A stretch of 64,000 nt of DNA from Mycobacterium sp. 3519A (GTDB lineage: Bacteria > Actinomycetota > Actinomycetes > Mycobacteriales > Mycobacteriaceae): the NCBI RefSeq assembly GCF_900240945.1, contig NZ_OESG01000014.1:2338015-2402014 (forward strand). The letters are read 5' to 3'. The notes beneath the pieces are model-generated. The model did not search any database. It was not told the origin of the DNA and worked only from the letters and a program-made list of their open reading frames with translations. Shown here one piece after another: positions 60,112 through 64,000 of this stretch (its first letter is position 1; every line of letters starts with the position of its first letter). The translations under genes and the position numbers were made by a program.

Positions 60112-60184
60112 GCCCCAGTAGCCCAACGGCAGAGGCGAAGGACTTAAAATCCTTGAGTTGCGAGTTCGACTCTCGCCTGGGGCA
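60112..60184 (+). tRNA. Unusual class I tRNA, anticodon TAA (Leu codon UUA)
   Basis: A 73-base cloverleaf: acceptor GCCCCAG/CTGGGGC, anticodon stem AAGGA/TCCTT with loop CTTAAAA (anticodon TAA), five-base variable loop GAGTT, and T arm GCGAG-TTCGACT-CTCGC. The anticodon should read the rare UUA leucine codon, but bacterial tRNA-Leu normally has a long variable arm; this one does not. The D stem has only three good pairs. It may be a phage- or element-derived tRNA, and its charging identity is uncertain. Confidence 0.82.
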
Positions 60185-60669
60185 CGCCGAGTTGCCGAGT
60201 TATAGCGAATTGCGTTCTCGTGGGGCGGGGGCGCTTCGTTGCGGCGTAGCCCGGAGGTCTGAGCGCCTTGATTTTGTGCAAACAGGCTCTCATGTTGAGA
60301 GGACGCCCGCTTTGGGCGGGCGAGCGCTGCGGAGGCGAATCCTCTCTACGTGACGTTGCGCCGCCCTGCCGTCCAGGACTTCGCTCCCGGACGTAGGACC
60401 CGCCAGAAGTGTCGTTCGAGACCGACTGGGCGCACGGTACCGGGCCCAACCGGCCGTCGCATGTCCCCTAATCGGCCCACAGACGTTCCACCGCAAATAG
60501 GCCTGATCAGGGGACGGGCTCCCGGGCGCAGCGCCGGGATAGTCGTCGCATGCTCAGAAACTTCGCCGCGTCATTGCTGCCGGACAGGTTGCCTATCGAC
60601 CCGTTGCCGGTCATATCGCGGGTCAGCCGCAGTGAGTCGGTAACGGCGACGACTCGTCAACTAGCAAAA
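60185..60669. other. Non-coding stretch with strong secondary structure
   Basis: No convincing gene. At 60297-60346 GAGAGGA pairs with TCCTCTC and encloses a second hairpin CGCCCGC-TTTGG-GCGGGCG (60304-60322). A third hairpin lies near 60521-60538 (CCCGGGCGC/GCGCCGGG). The first may end tRNA transcription; a structured leader or small RNA before the aminotransferase gene is also possible. Confidence 0.5.
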
Positions 60670-61950
60670 GTGATCCCTCTTCGCGTCGGGCACCGGTCGC
60701 CGCGGCACCTCAACACTGACAACCGCGCGAACCACCGTGTGTTGGCACAATCCACCAAGCTGGCGAACGTCCGCTATGAGATCAGGGGACCGGTAAACGA
60801 CGAAGCGGCACGGTTGGAGGCGCTCGGGCACCGCATCCTGAAGTTGAACATCGGCAATCCCGCGCCATTTGGTTTCGAGGCGCCGATCGAGATCCTCGAT
60901 GACATCGTCCGGGCTCTGCCCACCGCCCAGGGCTATTCGGATTCGAAGGGCATCCTGTCCGCCCGCCGCGCGGTGGTGGCGCGCTATGAACTGGTCGACG
61001 GCTTTCCGCGGTTCGACGTCGACGACGTTTACCTGGGTAACGGCGCATCCGAGCTCATCACGATGACGATGCAGGCGCTGCTCAGTGACGGCGATCAGGT
61101 ATTGCTTCCCGCCCCGAACTACCCGTTGTGGACCGCGTCGACGGCGCTGGCCGGGGGCACCCCAGTGCACTACCTCTGCGATGAGACGCAGGGATGGCAG
61201 CCCGATATCGCAGACATCGAAGCCAAGATCACCCCACGCACGAAAGCGATCGTGGTGATCAACCCCAACAACCCGACAGGGGCGGTGTACTCCCGCGAAA
61301 CTCTGTTGCAGATAGCGGAATTGGCTCGTCAGCATCGGTTGTTGCTGTTGTCGGACGAAATCTACGACAGGATCCTGTACGACGACGCCAAGCACGTCCC
61401 CATGGCCGCGGTAGCGCCAGACCTGTTGTGTCTCACGTTCAATGGCCTTTCCAAGGCGTACCGGGTGGCCGGCTACCGGGCCGGCTGGCTGGTGATTACC
61501 GGACCCAAGGAGCACGCCCGCAGCTTCCTCGACGGCATCAGCCTTCTCACGAACATGCGGTTGTGCCCGAACGTGCCCGCACAGCACGCGGTTCAGGTGG
61601 CACTCGGTGGCTATCAGAGCATCGATGACCTTGTCCTGCCCGGCGGGCGCCTACGGGAACAGCGAGACGTCGCGTGGTCGAAACTCAATGCGATTCCTGG
61701 TGTCTCGTGTGTCAAACCGCAAGGAGCGCTGTATGCGTTTCCTCGACTTGACCCCGAGATCTATCCCATCGTCGACGACGAGAAGTTCGCGCTCGATCTG
61801 CTGGTGAGCGAGAAGATCCTGGTAACCCAGGGAACCGGTTTCAATTGGCCGGCTTCTGACCATTTCCGAATCGTGACGCTGCCGTGTGCCTCGGACCTGT
61901 CGAGTGCGATCGATCGGCTCGCGAACTTTCTCGACGGTTACCGACAGTAA
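60670..61950 (+). CDS. alaT: PLP-dependent aminotransferase, AlaT/AspC-like
   Basis: A class I aminotransferase of about 426 residues. ILKLNIGNPAPFGFEAP, GYSDSKGILSARRAVVARYE, VVINPNNPTGAVYS and the PLP lysine in NGLSKAYRVAGYRAGW closely follow bacterial AlaT (alanine/glutamate transaminase). The start is unclear: GTG 60670 gives the usual length, ATG 60550 adds 40 poorly conserved residues, and GTG 60739 is a further option; none has a good ribosome site. The exporter gene begins 15 bases after the stop and is probably co-transcribed, which is unusual for a housekeeping transaminase. Confidence 0.88.
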   Translation: MIPLRVGHRSPRHLNTDNRANHRVLAQSTKLANVRYEIRGPVNDEAARLEALGHRILKLNIGNPAPFGFEAPIEILDDIVRALPTAQGYSDSKGILSARRAVVARYELVDGFPRFDVDDVYLGNGASELITMTMQALLSDGDQVLLPAPNYPLWTASTALAGGTPVHYLCDETQGWQPDIADIEAKITPRTKAIVVINPNNPTGAVYSRETLLQIAELARQHRLLLLSDEIYDRILYDDAKHVPMAAVAPDLLCLTFNGLSKAYRVAGYRAGWLVITGPKEHARSFLDGISLLTNMRLCPNVPAQHAVQVALGGYQSIDDLVLPGGRLREQRDVAWSKLNAIPGVSCVKPQGALYAFPRLDPEIYPIVDDEKFALDLLVSEKILVTQGTGFNWPASDHFRIVTLPCASDLSSAIDRLANFLDGYRQ

Positions 61951-61965
61951 ACCCAAGGAGGACAA

Positions 61966-63294
61966 ATGACTACGACACTCGACCGCGGTGGAAATGCGAA
62001 TTCCACTCCGCACAATCCTTTTTCGTCGCGAGCGATCATCGCAATTCTGCTGTTCGTCATTCCGCTGAGCCAGATCGCGCTCGACGTGTACACCCCGGCG
62101 CTGCCGAAGATGGCGGCGGAATTCGCCGCCTCGAACGACGTCATCCAGAACACGGTGACTGCCTACATGCTTGGGATGGCGCTGGCCTTCATCCCGGCCG
62201 GCCTGATTGCCGATGCCGTGGGCCGCAGGCGTGTTCTTCTTGCCGGGCTGGCGTTGCTCACGACGGCGAGTGTCGGATGCGCACTGGCACCGACTCTGCC
62301 GGCGCTGCTGTGTATTCGATTCGTAGAAGGCATCGGTGCGAGTGTGTGCCTGCTGCTGGCGGCGACCATCGCAGCCGATTGTTTCCGGGGCGCAAAGCTG
62401 GTCTCGGTCATGGGCATACTGGGGGCGGCTTGGGGATCGGCGCCGGTGTTGGCTCCGGCTGTTGGCGGTCTGCTGGTGCAAATCGGCTCTTGGCGAGTGG
62501 TGTTCGGATTGTTCGCTCTCTTCGTCGCGTCAGTGGGAATTGTGGTCGCGAAGTTCCTTCCCGAGACGCTGCCTACCGAACGGCGATCGACGGTCAACCT
62601 GCGTGCGGCCGCAGGGGTGCTTGGTGCGGCCCTGCGGCACCGGATTTTTGTGGCGTTCGTGCTGATGTTCGGCCTCGTCGGAGCGGCGCAGATGGTCTTC
62701 GGCGTCGTCGCCCCGTTCTTGTTCGAGGTGAAACTCGGATTCGCTCCGGCGGTATACGGCCTGGTGGCGTTGGGTGTCGGTGTCGCTAATCTGACCGGCG
62801 AATTAGCCTGCGGCGTGCTTGCTCGCCGACTCTCCAGCTGGCGGCTCGGCTTCGGCGCGTGGGTCCCGTTCTTCGTCGGCGCGGTCGTTCTCGTGGTGAC
62901 GGCCGCGGTGGTGGGCGTGAACGCATGGGCGATCGCCGTCGCGGCGGCGCTGGCGTTCGTCGGGATCGGTGTACTCGACCCGCAGAGCAAGGGATTGGCG
63001 ATGGGGGTGTTTTCACGGAACGTCGGTCTGATCGCCGGCCTGGTGAACACTTGCTGTTACTTGATCGTGAGCGCGGCGATGGCGTTGATGGCCTACTTAC
63101 CTGAGGAGTCCCAGGCCCCGCTCGGTTGGTTGTATATCGGGGTCGGCGCAGTCCTCGTAGTGCTCTTGTTCAGTACTGTCCGGCGCGGCATTATTGCGGA
63201 AAGCCCAGAGCCCAGCCGCGGTAGATCCAGCCAGACCCCACATGGGGAGTCGGCAGAATCTGGATGTTGTGCCCGTCGCCGTACCCGCGCTTGA
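61966..63294 (+). CDS. Bcr/CflA-type MFS exporter
   Basis: A 442-residue drug:H+ antiporter-like protein with 12 predicted helices. LDVYTPALPKMAAEF in the first loop and ADAVGRRRVLLAGL (the MFS motif A) mark the Bcr/CflA group, which export chloramphenicol, bicyclomycin, sulfonamides or metabolites such as cysteine. AAGGAGG lies directly before the ATG. About the last 34 codons overlap the opposite-strand hydrolase gene, and this tail is hydrophilic and probably not conserved. Confidence 0.9.
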   Translation: MTTTLDRGGNANSTPHNPFSSRAIIAILLFVIPLSQIALDVYTPALPKMAAEFAASNDVIQNTVTAYMLGMALAFIPAGLIADAVGRRRVLLAGLALLTTASVGCALAPTLPALLCIRFVEGIGASVCLLLAATIAADCFRGAKLVSVMGILGAAWGSAPVLAPAVGGLLVQIGSWRVVFGLFALFVASVGIVVAKFLPETLPTERRSTVNLRAAAGVLGAALRHRIFVAFVLMFGLVGAAQMVFGVVAPFLFEVKLGFAPAVYGLVALGVGVANLTGELACGVLARRLSSWRLGFGAWVPFFVGAVVLVVTAAVVGVNAWAIAVAAALAFVGIGVLDPQSKGLAMGVFSRNVGLIAGLVNTCCYLIVSAAMALMAYLPEESQAPLGWLYIGVGAVLVVLLFSTVRRGIIAESPEPSRGRSSQTPHGESAESGCCARRRTRA

Positions 63295-63694
63295 GCCCTT
63301 GGACGCCGCCGGAGACATATGTCCCATCGCCACGAGCGATATCGATGTGAGCGCCGTAGGGGCTCTTGCTGAAGACGAGCGCGCCCCGCGGGGGATTCGT
63401 GTCGGTGTGTATCTGGCCCTGTTGAAGGAGGGTTTGGTACATGGTCTCAGCGGCGCCGTCCCAGCCGTATTTGGCCTGCGACACGCCGTAGGCCCAGGCC
63501 ACGAAAGCCTCGCACCCATATGGGCCGAACTGGTCTGTCCCGAGCGCGCTTTCGGCCTTGGCGATCGCGGCTTCCGCCCCGGGAAGCGTGTCAGCTCGGG
63601 CGTTCGGTGCGAACAGGAGCGCCGCGGCAAGCAGGGGGGCGAAAAGTGATAGGCAGAATCGGGCGTTCAACTCGTGGCTCCGTTCCCGGTGCAT
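63191..63694 (-). CDS. Secreted Cys/His (NlpC/CHAP-like) hydrolase
   Basis: A 167-residue exported protein: signal LSLFAPLLAAALLFAPNARADT and a mature domain whose CEAFVAWAYG (Cys61) and GAHIDIARGDGTYVSGG (His116) form the Cys-His pair of NlpC/P60 and CHAP peptidoglycan amidases or endopeptidases. ATG 63694 was chosen because it places the signal peptide at the N terminus. The 3' end overlaps the exporter gene on the other strand by 104 bases. Likely role: cleavage of peptidoglycan stem peptides (inference). Confidence 0.82.
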   Translation of the reverse strand: MHRERSHELNARFCLSLFAPLLAAALLFAPNARADTLPGAEAAIAKAESALGTDQFGPYGCEAFVAWAYGVSQAKYGWDGAAETMYQTLLQQGQIHTDTNPPRGALVFSKSPYGAHIDIARGDGTYVSGGVQGLKRGYGDGHNIQILPTPHVGSGWIYRGWALGFPQ

Positions 63695-63800
63695 CTCGGC
63701 GGCGTGATTCGCACCGGCTTGTGCGAGACTCTCAATTCTTCCAGCATTCTTCAGGTGCCGCTCAGGTACCCGTCGGGAGGTGGTTGAAACCGCTGTGCAG

Positions 63801-64000
63801 CTAAGACGATGCGAGCGCGGTGAGCTGGAATTGCGTTGCAAGGGCCCGCATAGCGTCGGCGTCGCTGGGTCGTAGCCGTTCCAGGGCGCTGAAGGCCAGA
63901 TGGTCGGCGATCATCATGCGACGCACTGAGATCTCCGGCAGTTCATCGGCCAGCGGTTCCCCCGGCAGGGTATCGACGAGCGCAAAGGTGGCGCCGACGA
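63801..64000 (-). CDS. Unidentified protein, C-terminal 65 residues only
   Basis: An open frame enters from the right edge and stops at TAG 63801-63803. The visible end (containing DELPEISVRRMMIADHL and ERLRPSDADAM) looks like a helical segment with normal codon use, but I do not recognise the family. The remainder lies beyond the window. Confidence 0.5.
   Translation of the reverse strand, partial: VGATFALVDTLPGEPLADELPEISVRRMMIADHLAFSALERLRPSDADAMRALATQFQLTALASS

Overview
The window is chromosomal DNA of a fast-growing, probably environmental Mycobacterium (Mycolicibacterium type). The evidence is uniformly high G+C, GTG/ATG starts with short overlaps, and a left half that follows the gene order I know from M. 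tuberculosis H37Rv Rv1014c-Rv1026: pth, rplY, lpqT, prs, glmU, tRNA-Gln, a TetR regulator, mfd, mazG, lpqU, eno, a septum-formation gene, a DUF501 gene and ppx2.

Layout. 1-7 kb: the end of a secreted cutinase gene, then a mostly minus-strand run (pth, rplY, a short-chain dehydrogenase, lpqT-arsC-prs, glmU, tRNA-Gln). 6.6-19.7 kb: a mostly plus-strand core block (TetR, mfd-mazG, lpqU, eno, a fused septum-initiator/DUF501 gene, ppx2), interrupted by a minus-strand iron-uptake operon efeUOB preceded by two palindromes that look like iron-regulator sites. 19.7-46.6 kb: about 27 kb that in H37Rv is not present between ppx2 and kdpE. It carries a WS/DGAT acyltransferase with a PPOX protein, a respiratory nitrate reductase operon (narK-narG-narH-narJ-narI) with a DUF4383 membrane protein and a tiny Cys-rich peptide gene upstream, a Rieske oxygenase/enoyl-CoA hydratase pair, gnd-zwf-paaX, two CNNM/CBS membrane proteins, propionyl-CoA synthetase, a short-chain dehydrogenase/SRPBCC/FAD-oxidoreductase operon, a MarR regulator and an HsaA-like flavoprotein. 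46.6-54.9 kb: the potassium system as one colinear minus-strand operon (small membrane peptide, kdpF, A, B, C, D, E), with helically phased repeats in its control region. 54.9-64 kb: a more accessory region with a LysA-like protein lacking the PLP lysine, an aldo/keto reductase and a hydrolase between long direct repeats, a secreted beta-helix protein, an HNH-type gene beside an unusual class I tRNA with anticodon UAA, an aminotransferase, a Bcr/CflA-type exporter, a secreted Cys/His hydrolase and a partial gene.

Most operons are translationally coupled by 1-4 nt overlaps (GTGA, ATGA, TGATG). Functionally the window combines core maintenance genes with anaerobic/nitrate respiration, potassium and iron homeostasis, NADPH supply and lipid or ring-compound metabolism.

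The least explained signals are: a four-copy palindromic repeat (arms GCGAGCAGACGCAAA) found only at gene ends; the 35-residue Cys/His-rich peptide upstream of the nitrate operon; the peptide coupled to kdpF and the 11-bp phased repeats upstream; the lysine-less LysA-like protein; the in-frame septum-initiator/DUF501 fusion; and the HNH/tRNA(UAA) locus. All family assignments come from reading the sequences; no database search was run.
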